Positions 1 through 9,592 of a DNA stretch of 64,000 nt are shown piece after piece. A model generated the notes under the pieces. It did not search any database. It had not been told where the DNA came from and saw only the letters and a list, made by a program, of their open reading frames with translations. This DNA is from Zopfochytrium polystomum (taxonomy: Eukaryota; Chytridiomycota; Chytridiomycetes; Chytridiales; Chytridiaceae). Numbering within the stretch: the first letter of the stretch is position 1; every line of letters starts with the position of its first letter. The stretch spans positions 1 to 64,000 of the forward strand of contig JAIVFJ010000171.1 of NCBI GenBank assembly GCA_025765615.1. Direction: 5' to 3'. The position numbers and the translations under genes are program-made.

Positions 1-360
1 ACTTGGCCGTCGCGTAAAGCGGCGTCAATCGACAACGAGGAAGACCGGGGCGTCGGTCGTCCCGGTGAAGTTCTTGTGCAGGTCGCGGACAGCGTCGGAG
101 GAAAGGCCGTCGAGCTGTACAGCGGGGGTTCCGGTCGATCACAAAGAGCACCGGGCGCGGAAAGTTGAAACGGAAAGTTCGATCGAACGGCCCGCCGAGC
201 AGACGCTTCATCGGCTGCCGAGCGTCGGCGGACCTTGACGCTGGCCGTGTGGTAGACGATGGTGGGAGGAAAGGCGCCCGCGGCCAGGCAGGCGTGTTGG
301 GAGACGGCGGCGGGCGGGTAATTCGAAAGCACTTGCGCTGACGCGAAAGGAATGGCTGGT
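1..360 (-). pseudogene. Unrecognised coding remnant, broken and cut by the window edge
   Basis: The minus strand keeps protein-like stretches in shifting frames: a hydrophobic strand FRFNFPRPVLFVIDR, then after a one-base shift a segment ending DAPVFLVVD and a stop near position 38. The FRF..PVLFVIDR pattern loosely recalls the C-terminal strand of serpins, but no reactive loop or hinge can be read, so I do not name it. At least one frameshift separates the pieces. I treat it as a decayed or partial gene. Confidence 0.2.
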
Positions 361-582
361 CGCAGGCGAGACCACTTTTCTCTGGGTGACTCAGCGTGAG
401 TGTCTCTCCCTCCTTCCACAAAACCTGCCCACCAGCAGCCACTGCACTGCAGCCAGCTCGCCCTATGCCGGCGACCCTCAGACCATCTCGCCACTCCACT
501 ACCTGCTCCTGCATCAGCACCATGATCACTAAAACCACCACCGTCACAATAGCCAAAACCAACGCCAAAGGCGCTTTCTGCC

Positions 583-1212
583 GTGCACAAAGCTACTCGG
601 CCGAGCTTGCTTGTCGCCGCCACCTTTCTCGCTGTTGCAACCTCGTTACCCTCCGCCGTCCTCGCCTTCCCGAGCAACTTCTCTTTACCCGCTCCAACCT
701 CCTCCTTCCCAATCGGCGATCGCCTCATTATCGATTCAGAGGTCTCCACCGTCTACGCACCAAGCCTCATCGCCGTCGCCTCCCTCGGCCCCAGCGAGCA
801 GCTTTTGCTAGCTGTGCTTGTCGTGGCCGCCGGCTTTTGTGCCGCCTATTTGTCGGTCCAGGCCGAGGGCGCAAGCCTGCTTCTCCCCAGCACACCCAGC
901 CAAGAATACGATGCAGTTGCTGCAAATGACGATGGCAGCGAATCGGGCCTCGCCGACTGGAACTGCCTGACGAACTGCATCGCAAAGATGCCATGGGCCC
1001 TGCGGAACCCCAAATGGCTGCCTCTGCTCTTAGCTACCTTGGCCCTCGATATTTTTTGCTTCGGATCTCTGGTCTCCTTCATTATTTCCGTTCCTTCCAG
1101 TCCAGGTTTCCCCACCTACCTCATTTTCGCCTGCACGATCGCTCTCATTCTTCCCCGCAGGACTCGAACCTGCGCACCCAAAGAGGAACAGATTTCGAGT
1201 CTGTCGCCTTAA
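583..1212 (+). CDS. Hydrophobic multi-pass membrane protein, exon of an unrecognised gene
   Basis: An open stretch of about 209 codons with gene-like composition. A hydrophobic signal-like segment (about 8-30) precedes an extracellular-looking Ser/Pro stretch; further hydrophobic helices lie near residues 66-90, 147-170 and 176-192. The frame opens at GTG and meets an in-frame TAG at 549-551 with no ATG between, so the true start probably lies in an upstream spliced exon. The last 20 or so codons read antisense through the tRNA-Ser-like sequence at 1150-1230, so the natural C-terminus may be earlier or spliced. I do not recognise the family. Confidence 0.35.
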   Translation: MHKATRPSLLVAATFLAVATSLPSAVLAFPSNFSLPAPTSSFPIGDRLIIDSEVSTVYAPSLIAVASLGPSEQLLLAVLVVAAGFCAAYLSVQAEGASLLLPSTPSQEYDAVAANDDGSESGLADWNCLTNCIAKMPWALRNPKWLPLLLATLALDIFCFGSLVSFIISVPSSPGFPTYLIFACTIALILPRRTRTCAPKEEQISSLSP

Positions 1213-1230
1213 CCGCTCGGCCACGTTGTC
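1150..1230 (-). pseudogene. tRNA-Ser(CGA)-like sequence lacking its 3' acceptor strand
   Basis: On the minus strand the 5' acceptor (GACAACG), D arm, anticodon stem with loop CTCGAAA (anticodon CGA), long variable arm and a perfect T stem (GCAGG/CCTGC) all read as tRNA-Ser. The 3' acceptor should be CGTTGTC but is GGGGAAG, which cannot pair. Body and A/B boxes are intact, so it may still bind TFIIIC, but a mature tRNA is unlikely. It overlaps the end of the membrane-protein ORF on the other strand. Confidence 0.6.
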
Positions 1231-1388
1231 CACAGGGACAGCAGAGCACTGTAACTGTATTATCGCTCTATGCTACGCAACTGTTGGCAGAAAGCCCTCA
1301 CCTGGAGTGAACTGCAGTGTCATGAGACAGCCAAACAGAAGCCAAGCGTCCTGAGACATCCAACCACAGTCCTAAAGTTAGGTGCAGC

Positions 1389-1683
1389 TAGTAGCAAGAG
1401 GTACAAGACAGACCTGATCCCAGTGTGACTGTCAGTTATCACTCTACACAATCCCCTTGCTGAGAGAGAGCCATTGCTGGTGCAGACCCAGGCGCTGGCT
1501 CGTGCTGTTGATAAATATTTCTGAGTAAAGTGGAAAGGAAAGCCAGTGAAACCACTTGTTCTCCTCCTCTCCCAAGAGATAATTTTAGGAGAGGTGTTTC
1601 CCCCCACACCAGTCACCCTCGCCTAGCGACATTTCAGTGTGCAAGGCATCATTATAACCCTGTCTCAGTTATTCATACTAGGG
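1389..1683 (+). repeat. Dispersed repeat, copy 1 of 2
   Basis: About 295 bp aligns collinearly with 2898-3185, sharing blocks such as AAGACAGACCTGA, TGTGACTGTCAGTTAT, GGCGCTGGCT and AGGAGAGGT. Estimated identity is about 75-80% by eye. No coding capacity is seen, and it is not obviously an LTR. Confidence 0.6.
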
Positions 1684-2054
1684 ATTTTCAACCTCTTCAA
1701 GCTCAGGAACAGGAACACCCAGAAACACACAAAACATACATGTCCGCCTACTTCAGTGAGGCGCAAGTCAAGGGTACTGATCCAAATTTGCCAAACTTAT
1801 CAGCAAGGTTCTGCGTTATGCTTCCCGCCTTGGCAGCAGTTCTCTAATTATCCTGGTTTTGAGATGATGGCATAGACTGGGAACCATGGGAAGGGTGCAT
1901 CAGTGCATGATATGCTTGAATCAAATCTATCTAAGTGTCTGGCAGAGGGGGGTTTACAGCAAAATCCAACAGTCAGAGATCCCTCAGGTGGGAGAGGCCA
2001 GTACTACTTATTGGAGGCAATGCAGCTGCTGGGCTAAATGTGCATTGCGCAACT

Positions 2055-2136
2055 GAGCAGAGTGGGATGCAAACCCACGCCTCTGGGGAGACCAGAGCTG
2101 TAATCTGGTGACTTAGGCTGACTTGGCCATCTGCCC
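2055..2136 (-). pseudogene. tRNA-Leu-like pseudogene with anticodon-position ACA
   Basis: A class-II (long variable arm) tRNA body resembling eukaryotic tRNA-Leu. The acceptor strands (GGGCAGA/TCTGCTC) pair with one wobble, and the T stem (GTGGG/CCCAC) and anticodon stem (CCAGA/TCTGG) are perfect. The anticodon loop is TTACAGC, putting ACA at the anticodon. The A box has lost its GG and the T loop reads TTTGCAT instead of TTCGAAT, so both internal promoters are damaged. Confidence 0.5.
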
Positions 2137-2266
2137 ATGGACATGCAGCCATCTGCTTCTGGTCTACTCTGGCAACTGAAAGAATTCGCTATGTTCGCTG
2201 ATTGATGGATTGGGCTGCAGTGGTGATGGGTGGAGTACACTACTGAAGGTGGTGGTGGTGGGAGGT

Positions 2267-2409
2267 TGATCTTGGCTTCTGTCAGTCTTGTGTTTGTCTT
2301 TATACAAAACTGTTACAAGGACCAGCAAAATGCCGCAAGTCATCCTTGCAGAGCAGTAACAGGTCAAAGCTCCTGCACACTGCTTACACCAAAAGACCCA
2401 AAACTAACA
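2267..2409 (+). repeat. Candidate solo LTR (copia-type), copy 1
   Basis: This matches 62602-62750 closely, and similarity extends left to about 2176, through a purine-rich tract (GGTGGTGGTGGTGGGAGG) like a polypurine tract. The segment begins TG and ends CA and contains a TATACAAAA box. At the other copy the same sequence follows the end of a copia integrase-like ORF, so I read it as a short LTR. No target duplication could be fixed. Confidence 0.5.
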
Positions 2410-2787
2410 GCAACTGAACTTTGTCCTTGCTGCACATGTTGTGCTACTGCTTGTGAATCCCAGCAGTTGCACACACTTCATTCCCTAGTTTGCAAGTTTG
2501 TACAAATTTGGCTATTTTTTCAAAAGGCAAACCGTGAGCTGAGTGTTGTTGGCCATTGCAGGTATTGCAGGTGGGTCTCCATTCGTTGGGTGCAACTTAC
2601 CGCAGTCCTTTGAACCTCCTCAAATATGCCAGTTCATGTTGGCATTCTGTGACTTTGGTGGGGTTTGCTCAAACAAGTGCATGGCAGGGCCATTACAGGA
2701 AACTGAGATGATAGGCAGATGCTTTATTCCACGCTACCCCAGCGAGTGTCCAGCATGCATGAGTCTGCATCCTGCAGCAGCTGCTGC

Positions 2788-2858
2788 TCCCAGTCCAGTA
2801 ATTGAACCTGGGTCTACCCTGTTTCAGGGGGTGATACTAGCCCCTATACTAACTGGGA
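2788..2858 (-). pseudogene. tRNA-Asp-like pseudogene with anticodon-position GAA
   Basis: The acceptor strands pair perfectly (TCCCAGT/ACTGGGA) and the D-arm region matches tRNA-Asp. The anticodon loop is CTGAAAC (GAA, a Phe anticodon). The anticodon stem has a C-A mismatch at its loop end, and the T stem lacks the near-invariant G53-C61 pair (G-A here). These faults point to a pseudogene rather than a recoded tRNA. Confidence 0.5.
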
Positions 2859-2897
2859 GAGGTCAGACTGACCCTGGAGATGTTAGGTGAAACTGAC

Positions 2898-3185
2898 TGG
2901 TTAGCAGCAAGAGGCACAAGACAGACCTGAACCTACTGTGACTGTCAGTTATTGTTCCACACAATGCCCATGGGGAGAGCAAGCCACTGCCAATGCAGAC
3001 CTGGGCGCTGGCTTGCACTGTTGACAAATCCTCTGAGTTTTAAGTGGAACAGAAACCCAGTGTAAACAGTTTCTTCCTCCTCCACTCAAGCAGATAATAT
3101 AGGAGAGGTTTTTACCCTGTACCAGTCACGCCCCCCTAGCGACTATTACAGCATGTAGATCATAATTATGTATCAATTATTTATA
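2898..3185 (+). repeat. Dispersed repeat, copy 2 of 2
   Basis: Partner of the repeat at 1389-1683, in the same orientation. It starts about 40 bp after the tRNA-Asp-like pseudogene; the first copy has no such neighbour. Confidence 0.6.
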
Positions 3186-3335
3186 GCAGAGTTTTTTTTC
3201 TCCTTCTTTCCAAGTTGGGGAGGAGGACCCACCCACAAACACACATCTCCACTTTATTCACTCCTTCCACTCCCTCACTCAGAGTAGACTGTTTACAGGA
3301 GAGACTGTCCTCATCTTGTGTTTGTCATGACTCTT

Positions 3336-3620
3336 CAACTGAATGTAGAGTTGCAGAGTTGCAGAGTTGCAGAGTTGCAGCAGAGTAGCAGAGTGGCAGA
3401 GCAGAGCAAAGAGTTCAGGGAGTGCACTCCAGGGGACCATGACTACGCTACTCTCTGACTTTCAGACTCTCAGACTCTGCAACTTGGCATCTCAACCCCA
3501 CTGGCAACTCTGCAAATCTGCAGCCAGGCAACCCCACGGCTTTGCGACACACCAACTTTGCCACAACTTGGCAGCTCTGCTACTCTGCCGCAACTCTGCA
3601 ACCGTGCAACTCTTCAGCTC
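3336..3620. repeat. Imperfect inverted repeat built on GTTGCAGA units
   Basis: The left arm (3341-3400) is a run of AGTTGCAG units followed by CAGAGTAGCAGAG. The right arm (3571-3620) is nearly its reverse complement (CTCTGCTACTCTG, then CAACTCTGCAACCGTGCAAC). Arms of about 40-45 bp flank about 170 bp that also holds short CTCTGCAA-type units. It could fold as a long hairpin and may be a miniature element or a palindromised minisatellite. Confidence 0.6.
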
Positions 3621-4980
3621 CACTTTATATGCAATATTTTTCCGCCGTTGGACAGGTCGCAAATCACAATGCTCACAGTGCGTCCAATTTTGCTTTTAAC
3701 CAGCAAGTTGCCATTGTGAAAGCTGAGGTTGACCAACTGGCAGGGGCAAACTTCGCCAAACAAGCGCTTGCCGGTGTTCCAAGCCTCAACCCCATACACA
3801 CACCACAGCCAAGATCGAGTTTTGGAGCTGAATTCTCCGGATTTGGCTGTCAAATTGCTGGGAATGAACAATTTCACCTGAAGTCAGGGAGAGGACATTG
3901 ACTGTGTCATCGGAAATGGGGAAAGCGATGAGACACTGCTGTACATGTGTTTTGTACTAGTTTGGAGAATGGGTCTTGATAAGCGGCACCACACGTTGAC
4001 ACAGTCATCGGTTGTACCAATAATGCGATCATTGTTTACGTGAACAAAATCAACAAAATCACTGAGCCCCTGGAGAGTGTCCTCAAGCTTGTCAGCCATT
4101 GCGTTCCACACTTTAACCTCGCTGTCACAAGTGCTACCCACAATTGCGCTCCTGTGTCAGGCAACACTGGAAGCTCCGCTTTCAGATGTGTCTTGGGTCT
4201 GCACGCAGTTTCAAGTGGCGCAATCCCTTATTTGGATGCCGTCATTAGCTGCAGTCACAATGGAGTATGCGTCGATGCAGATTCCATGAATACAGCGCAA
4301 GTGGCCCAACTTGAGTCTGCTTTCCCGTCCGTACGGTAGCCTACCGAGGGCAGTGCAGTCGCGAAAAGCGTTTTCCACAGGAGATCTGCAGCCAAAACAC
4401 TACAGCCACTGCGGATGTCAATCTTGCGAATGGATTCTGCTGCAACAATGGACATCATCTGGCTGCGGTTAGGGATGTTTGGCGACTCTGCAAGCGACAC
4501 AGGAGCGGCCCAGTGGGCGAGGAACATTGCACGCCAGGTCATGTCGTCAGCAGCAAGGAGCAACCAACGCCTCGATGCGCAGCAGAGTCTGGCGAGGGAC
4601 TTGACGTCAGATGCAACGAACGTGAGTATGCGGCGCAGAACCTCTTTGAGAATGTTGTCGAGGAGACGTGGGCGTGCTTCTGACTGTTGTGGAGTGAACA
4701 GGCGGGACTGATTGGCACGAAGTGGTGGACAATCAGGGTCGGAGATCATTTTGCGATTGTCGATGGTTGAAATTGACGCGATCTTTGTTGGTGTGGCTGC
4801 GCCACCCATTTCTTTCTCTGGCACACCTGCATTGCCACACCTTCCTTTTTTGACAACCTCCTGCATCGTGCTATGCAAAGGTGCTGATTCGTTTCGCCAA
4901 CTGTGCATGGCGTCGGTTGTGTTTGTCATCAAGGTCAGCTTGAACTGGTCCCAACAGCGACAGGCCAGTGCCACTCCCAC
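3614..4980 (-). pseudogene. Broken F-box/WD-repeat gene, copy 1
   Basis: Minus-strand segments in different frames line up with the gene at 14688-16051: an N-terminal part with the F-box-like segment VLRRILTFVASDVKSLARL, then LAHWAAPVSLAESPNI, then WD-type pieces (SEVKVWNAM, LSDFVDFVHVNND, DDCVNVWCRLSRPI) and a tail with KRLFGEVCPCQLVNLSFH. Stops and frame changes fall near 4255, 4141 and 3880, and the C-terminus is lost. F-box/WD proteins normally act as SCF ubiquitin-ligase substrate receptors. This copy cannot make a full product; it looks like a duplicate that decayed further than the 14.7-16.1 kb copy. Confidence 0.6.
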
Positions 4981-5968
4981 CCACCACCTTGATTCTAAGG
5001 ACGCAACAGTCTCTCAAGTCTATGTGTAAGGAACCTCAACCAGCTGCATCAGGTCCATCTCATCCTCGTGGTGCTCGCCATCTTCCTCCACCACAGGTCA
5101 GCGGTTTTCGCTTCCACGCCAAAACAGCCGCCATGTTCCAGCGCTTTGAGGGATGTCCAACGACTTGCAGGTAAAGCTACGCTTCCTGCGCCGTGCCAAG
5201 CCTTGCAGTGGCCAAAGACGCACTTGTGTGGGGTGGCCTGGCTCACAAAGGTCGAGGTACTGGTCGCATCATGTGAGAGCAGCAATGGTAGCAGGCATCT
5301 GCTTGAGGTGGTCTCTGCTGGGGTGGAGCTGGCTCATGGGGGCGATTTGGGCGTGTTTGAATTCTTTTGGGAAGCAGTTGGCGCTGTGAGGAGAGAGGGT
5401 GCAGGCGACGACAGGTCCTGTCCAGGCCGCTGCATAGAAGCTGCCAAGGTCCTTGCTCTCCTATGCAGGTGTTGAGGCGTTCTTGCTCAGATAGATGTAT
5501 ATATATGTACATCCTGTCGCTCCTGCCATAATTTAGAGCTGTATGCCCACCCCCATCTATCCGACGATGAGTGTCCCCAATTGCAAGTACCCAAATGCGA
5601 CGTTCCCTGCGCCGCTGCGCCGCCGCCACCGCAGCAGCAGTTGGAGTAGCAGCACGAGCACCCAAACACCACCGCCCCACCGGATCTCCCAGTGCAGAGC
5701 CCAAGTGATCTCATGTCTCTGCCCGTCTCCTGAGACCTGGCGTGCCAATTAGCCTGCACTCGAGATGTACTGCCCTGCAGACTACCTTTTGCAGCTTTGC
5801 CCACGACATCACATTGAATGCTCATGCTGATCGCAGACTGCCGCAAATGACAAGCACCAAAGTGACTTCTGCTGATCAAAGTTGCTGCTTCTGGCTCCGC
5901 TTGGCTTGGCACGATGTGCTCGGTGACTGTCATCAAATGAAAAAACCAAACTCCACAAAGTGAGTTTG
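4981..5968. other. Gap: no gene recognised
   Basis: Several short ORFs overlap on both strands, but none has recognisable motifs, and the longest (5487-5936 minus) is His/Ser-rich with no homology I can place. Confidence 0.4.
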
Positions 5969-6062
5969 TGCCTTCTGCCGGAATCGGACCGACGACCTTA
6001 TCCTTGCAGGGGTATGGCAGCCTCCTACGAGGGATACGCTCTGCCAGCTGAGCTAAGAAGGC
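5969..6062 (-). tRNA. tRNA-Thr(CGT) with a 21-nt intron
   Basis: The acceptor (GCCTTCT/AGAAGGC) pairs perfectly, the D arm is TAGCTCAGCTGGCAGAGC, the anticodon stem is TATCC/GGATA and the T stem is GTCGG/CCGGC with one G-T. The loop reads C-T-CGT-A, then about 21 nt, then A. This places an intron between positions 37 and 38, the canonical site for nuclear tRNA introns. The discriminator base is A. Both internal promoter boxes are present. Confidence 0.85.
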
Positions 6063-6302
6063 ACTCCATATGATTGTTCTGCTAGCTGTGCAAAGAAAAG
6101 CAGCTTTGGAAAAAGTGGTGGCTGATCAGTTGCTGTGGGCAGGGCCAGGCAGTGAACAAGTCTCTCTTCCAGAAAGACAGACACCAATTACTCATACAAG
6201 GCATGACAACCTCTTGATAATTGGGTTACAAATGCCATGCTTTGCCGCTGTCAGATCAGCAGACATATGCTTTTGTTTGGCAAATTACCAGACACAGGAT
6301 CT

Positions 6303-6371
6303 CTACAATTGTATAGTGGCTAGAGCGCCTCATTGAGGCTGAGCAAACCGTGGTTCAATTCCACCATGTAG
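6303..6371 (+). pseudogene. tRNA-like sequence, degenerate
   Basis: An A-box-like stretch (TATAGTGGCTAGAGC) and a good B box (GGTTCAATTCC) lie at tRNA spacing. Only five of seven acceptor pairs form (CTACAAT/CATGTAG), and the anticodon arm folds poorly (loop TCATTGA). It is probably a tRNA relic. Confidence 0.3.
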
Positions 6372-7002
6372 CATTCAGCTTCTTTGTGGCGGCACAGGTT
6401 TTTCAGCGTTCACATGTTTTGATGGGATCATGGGTAGCTCACAGAGCTTTGGGGAATAGGTGCTTGCCAGTAGAGCCAGGCCAACAGGCCCAACCACTTT
6501 AATCTTCTCAATCAATAAAATCCCAATCCCAGCCATCAGAGATGGTGTTCTTGGCTGCAGGCTGCGCCGATGGCTTGAGGTAAGATGAACAACTTTTAGA
6601 TATGCACCACATGCTGTTTAAGCACGCTGCATGCAGCCACTACTGTGTTGGCGTTGAAGGCTCAGGCTAGTGTGGAGTGCAGAGCTTTGATGTTGGCAAA
6701 GAGCTTGGCGAGGAGCTTGGCAAGAAGTGCCTGCTGCCAGCTGGATGAAAATTCAAAATTTGATCCAATCCAAAAAAAAAAAAATAAATAAAATATAAAC
6801 AAACAAAACCCCCCCAAGGTCCCATCTGACCACCTTGGAGCACCATGATTGCCACAGCTCCAAAAGCTAACCAAGAAAGCAACACTGTTGAACAGTCTCA
6901 AGAGTCAAGCTCAACACTGCCCAGTTGGATTTCTTGCTTTTTTGGAGTGGGAGAGAGGAAAACACTATCCACCACAAAAACAGTATGGCTCCAACAGGGG
7001 CA
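6372..7002. other. Gap: low-complexity DNA, no gene
   Basis: An A-rich run with AAATAAATAAAATATAAAC (about 6771-6805), followed by a run of C, resembles the tail of a decayed retroposon. No coding region is recognised. Confidence 0.35.
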
Positions 7003-7074
7003 AGCCCATGGTGGGGACTGAACCCACGATCTCTCCCTTAGGAGGGGAACGCAATACCACTTTGCTACACAGGC
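7003..7074 (-). tRNA. tRNA-Arg(CCT)
   Basis: A 72-nt cloverleaf: acceptor GCCTGTG/CATGGGC pairs with two G-T wobbles, D stem GCAA/TTGC with loop AGTGGTA, anticodon stem TTCCC/GGGAG (one wobble) with loop CTCCTAA giving anticodon CCT, and T arm GTGGG-TTCAGTC-CCCAC. A and B boxes are good and there is no intron. The unusual discriminator T lowers confidence slightly. Confidence 0.75.
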
Positions 7075-7750
7075 CACGATAGTATCTTGACTGTTGTGGA
7101 AAATCGCCTTTTCCGTTGCAACTTTCTTCAAATTTAGCTGTCAAGCTGAGAGCGTCAATGGGAGCCTTCTTTGCCTTTCTGACTTGTCTTGTTGGTATCA
7201 TTGGCATCATTGTATTATTAATTGTTCTTTCTGAAATTTTCTTTGAGTCTTGACAAGGAAGACTCTTGAAATGTGTGAAAGGGGGGATGGGGGACCTGTC
7301 CCATCCCTCAAGTGAAATATTGTTTACAATACAATTGTCACTCCTCTCAGTTCCTTGTGTGCCTTGCCCTGTTCTACCCTGTTCCTGACAGGTTTCTTGG
7401 CATCCCCAGCTGAATAATGCCAAATCTGTATCTGCTCCTTGTATGGAGAGGCATCGGAAACTTCATTTGGGGGATTGAAATTGAACCCAATTTCCTTCCC
7501 AAATGGCCAAGGCTCAAATCAGCTGGATATTTCCAGAGGCAAAGCATTCCCCAGCTGTCCCCCAGCTGTCCAGCATGGGCAGCACAGCTGAGAGGATGGG
7601 CCAAGGGACCTGTCCGGCAGAGACCATCCAAAGAAAAGGCACACAGCCAAGACAAACACTGTCTGTACTACTTGGGCAAACGAGGCGACAACACGCTTTG
7701 CAAGTGAGTCCTTGTTGGTCTGGTTCTCACAGTGAAACATCTCTGTGAGG
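7075..7750. other. Gap: possible decayed retroelement, no gene named
   Basis: ORFs here (7374-7655 minus and 7417-7707 plus) lack recognisable domains. The stretch ends at the hairpin plus AATAAA at 7754-7784, so it may be the 3' part of a degraded retroelement on the plus strand. Confidence 0.3.
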
Positions 7751-7753
7751 ATT

Positions 7754-7784
7754 ACAGGCCGTCAGGCCTGTGAACTCAAATAAA
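7754..7784 (+). terminator. Hairpin followed by AATAAAAG
   Basis: A 7-bp perfect stem (ACAGGCC/GGCCTGT, loop GTCA) is followed 7 nt later by AATAAA. The layout resembles the 3' ends of the two LINEs at 58-61 kb (stem, GGAAYAATAAA, poly(A)), but here there is no long A tail. Confidence 0.35.
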
Positions 7785-7875
7785 AGAGTGTATAACCACT
7801 TTTTCACTGATAATTGTGAGGATTATCCACCTGTCTCAAAGCGCATTACACAGGCATTTGGCTTGGACTCGGCTG

Positions 7876-7913
7876 TATTTATTATTATTTATTATTATTT
7901 ATTATTATTATTG
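7876..7913 (+). repeat. (ATT)n / ATTT microsatellite
   Basis: A run of ATT and ATTT units in otherwise unique DNA. Confidence 0.85.
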
Positions 7914-8740
7914 GTTGTCCGCATAAGCTGGCAGGTTATAGTGGCATGTCCAAAGAATGGCCTGTGCAGCAAAGTAGTTGAATTCTGTCAGTGTCTTGCC
8001 AGTGAACATGCCGACGAAAGAGTTTAGGTTGAACAACATTGCGTTGCGCATAGTGATGATCCTGTTGCTGGAGAAACCAGTAGCTGGAAAATTTGGAGGA
8101 GTTGCTTGACAGTGCAGCAGTGACAAATAGTGTATTTAGGAGTCCAGGATAGAAGATGTGTGTTGCACACAATGCTTGTTGCAAGCCGATTGATGGGCGA
8201 AAAAATTCTGAAATCGGAATGGCAGGTTGGCACTGTTGAAGAGAGACTGTGTGCTGAATTTCAGACTGAAAATCGAAGTTTTGGTGTTGTGCTAGAGGGA
8301 GTGTTGGACAGCTCAGGCAACAAAATTAGACCAATGTGTTGTGCAGTTGGGGGTGACTTGTCGCACAAGAAAGGACAAAACGGGAAGGCAGGTAGTACAG
8401 TTTGACTTTTAGACCCCCCTTATTGAAATCTCTTGTAGCTCCTGCTGTAGGCCTTACGGCAGGGTATAAATTTGGCGGGCTTGGGGTACTGCCTGTCAGG
8501 CACCCCATCCCTGGGCAGTTGGGCTGTCTCCATTAGTCACCAAAAAAGAAAACCCTGGCGCAACGGAAACTTTTAAGACGAAAGTAGTAAAAGAAGGCCC
8601 AATAGGAAAGACAGGTTATCTGCAAATACACTTTGATAACACCTTGGAAACTAAAGAACCAGGAATAACAATAGGGGTCACGATCCTTCTGTTTTTATGA
8701 CAGGTACGCTTGTTTTTGCGAATAAAATCCCTAGACACCA
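7914..8740. other. Gap: no gene recognised
   Basis: Small overlapping ORFs only. A TATA-like GGGTATAAATTTGG sits near 8461, but no gene start can be tied to it. Confidence 0.3.
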
Positions 8741-9592
8741 TCACTGAGACCTCGGTGTAGTCTCACACTGAGCTACCGCAGCACGTCCACTGGTTATGGC
8801 ACAGCCAACCTTCCTAACGACCCAAGTGCGTGTTACTTGCTTTGCCTGGGTGAAAATGGGTAGTGCTTTGGCCATGCACCGCTGCACCGGATCTCTGTGG
8901 AAGCAGCGCAGCTCGTCAATAAGAAGAGGATCGCCAGTCTTGTTGCACTGCCAACAGGTGTCCTTTGTGATGTGCGGCGACAGGCACAGCGGTTCAGCCA
9001 GCATGTAGAGCGAATTGCACCACCATGCAACTGCCAAAAAGTCTTTCTTCTTGCAGCGCGCCCAGTTTCGCGCACTGAGCCCATGATTCGCAGCTTCCCA
9101 GTCAGAACGCTGGAAGCGGCGTCTTGGAGGAACCCGTTCATGGATCTGGGCATTCTTCGACTGGAGATGGCAAAGAAGTACAGAGCTTCGAACCCAGCAA
9201 AGGCAAGCCGAGTGTCACTTGAATCACTATGGCACCCAATTGGGGTTGGAGACCCTAATTTCCGCAACCTAGCTTTCGATCAGCTCAGCACTCCACAACA
9301 GCCAACGCCAGCAGGTCATCATGTTGTCCTGTACATCTTCGCGGCATACAGCGCGACGCAGCGCGAACCCAGCATCGAGCAACCTTGCGCTTTGCGAGGG
9401 CCAAGGACAAGAGGACGACGACACTGGTGAGAACAAGCTGCAGGCCATGGAAACGAGTGAGTTTTTTTTGCACAAGGCCGGCGCCGCGTTCATCCTCCGC
9501 CGCATGATGTCAGATTCCGCCCGCTGCCTCGATTCTCGTCGACGCGGTTGCCATCCCTCTGCTGACTCCAGCGAGGCGCAGGGGGACAACAC
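8741..9592 (-). pseudogene. Possible degenerate Cys-rich F-box-type gene
   Basis: Minus-strand pieces in different frames include a Cys motif (CLSPHITKDTCWQCNKTG) followed by LIDELRCFHRDPVQRC, like the central zinc-type region that fungal F-box proteins often carry, and further 5' a segment ALRRAVCREDVQDN. Frames change at least twice. I cannot see a convincing F-box, so the identification is weak. Confidence 0.25.

Noticed and set aside
1..360. Serpin gene at the window edge
   Set aside because: Only one short strand resembles a serpin C-terminus; frames are broken and no reactive loop is readable.
2055..2858. Anticodon-swapped tRNAs as evidence of genetic-code change
   Set aside because: Both tRNA-like genes have damaged promoter boxes or a lost invariant T-stem pair, and the protein genes here read normally with the standard code.
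8735..8790. tRNA gene on the minus strand (GGTAGCTCAGTGTGAGAC)
   Set aside because: It has an A box but no B box or cloverleaf.
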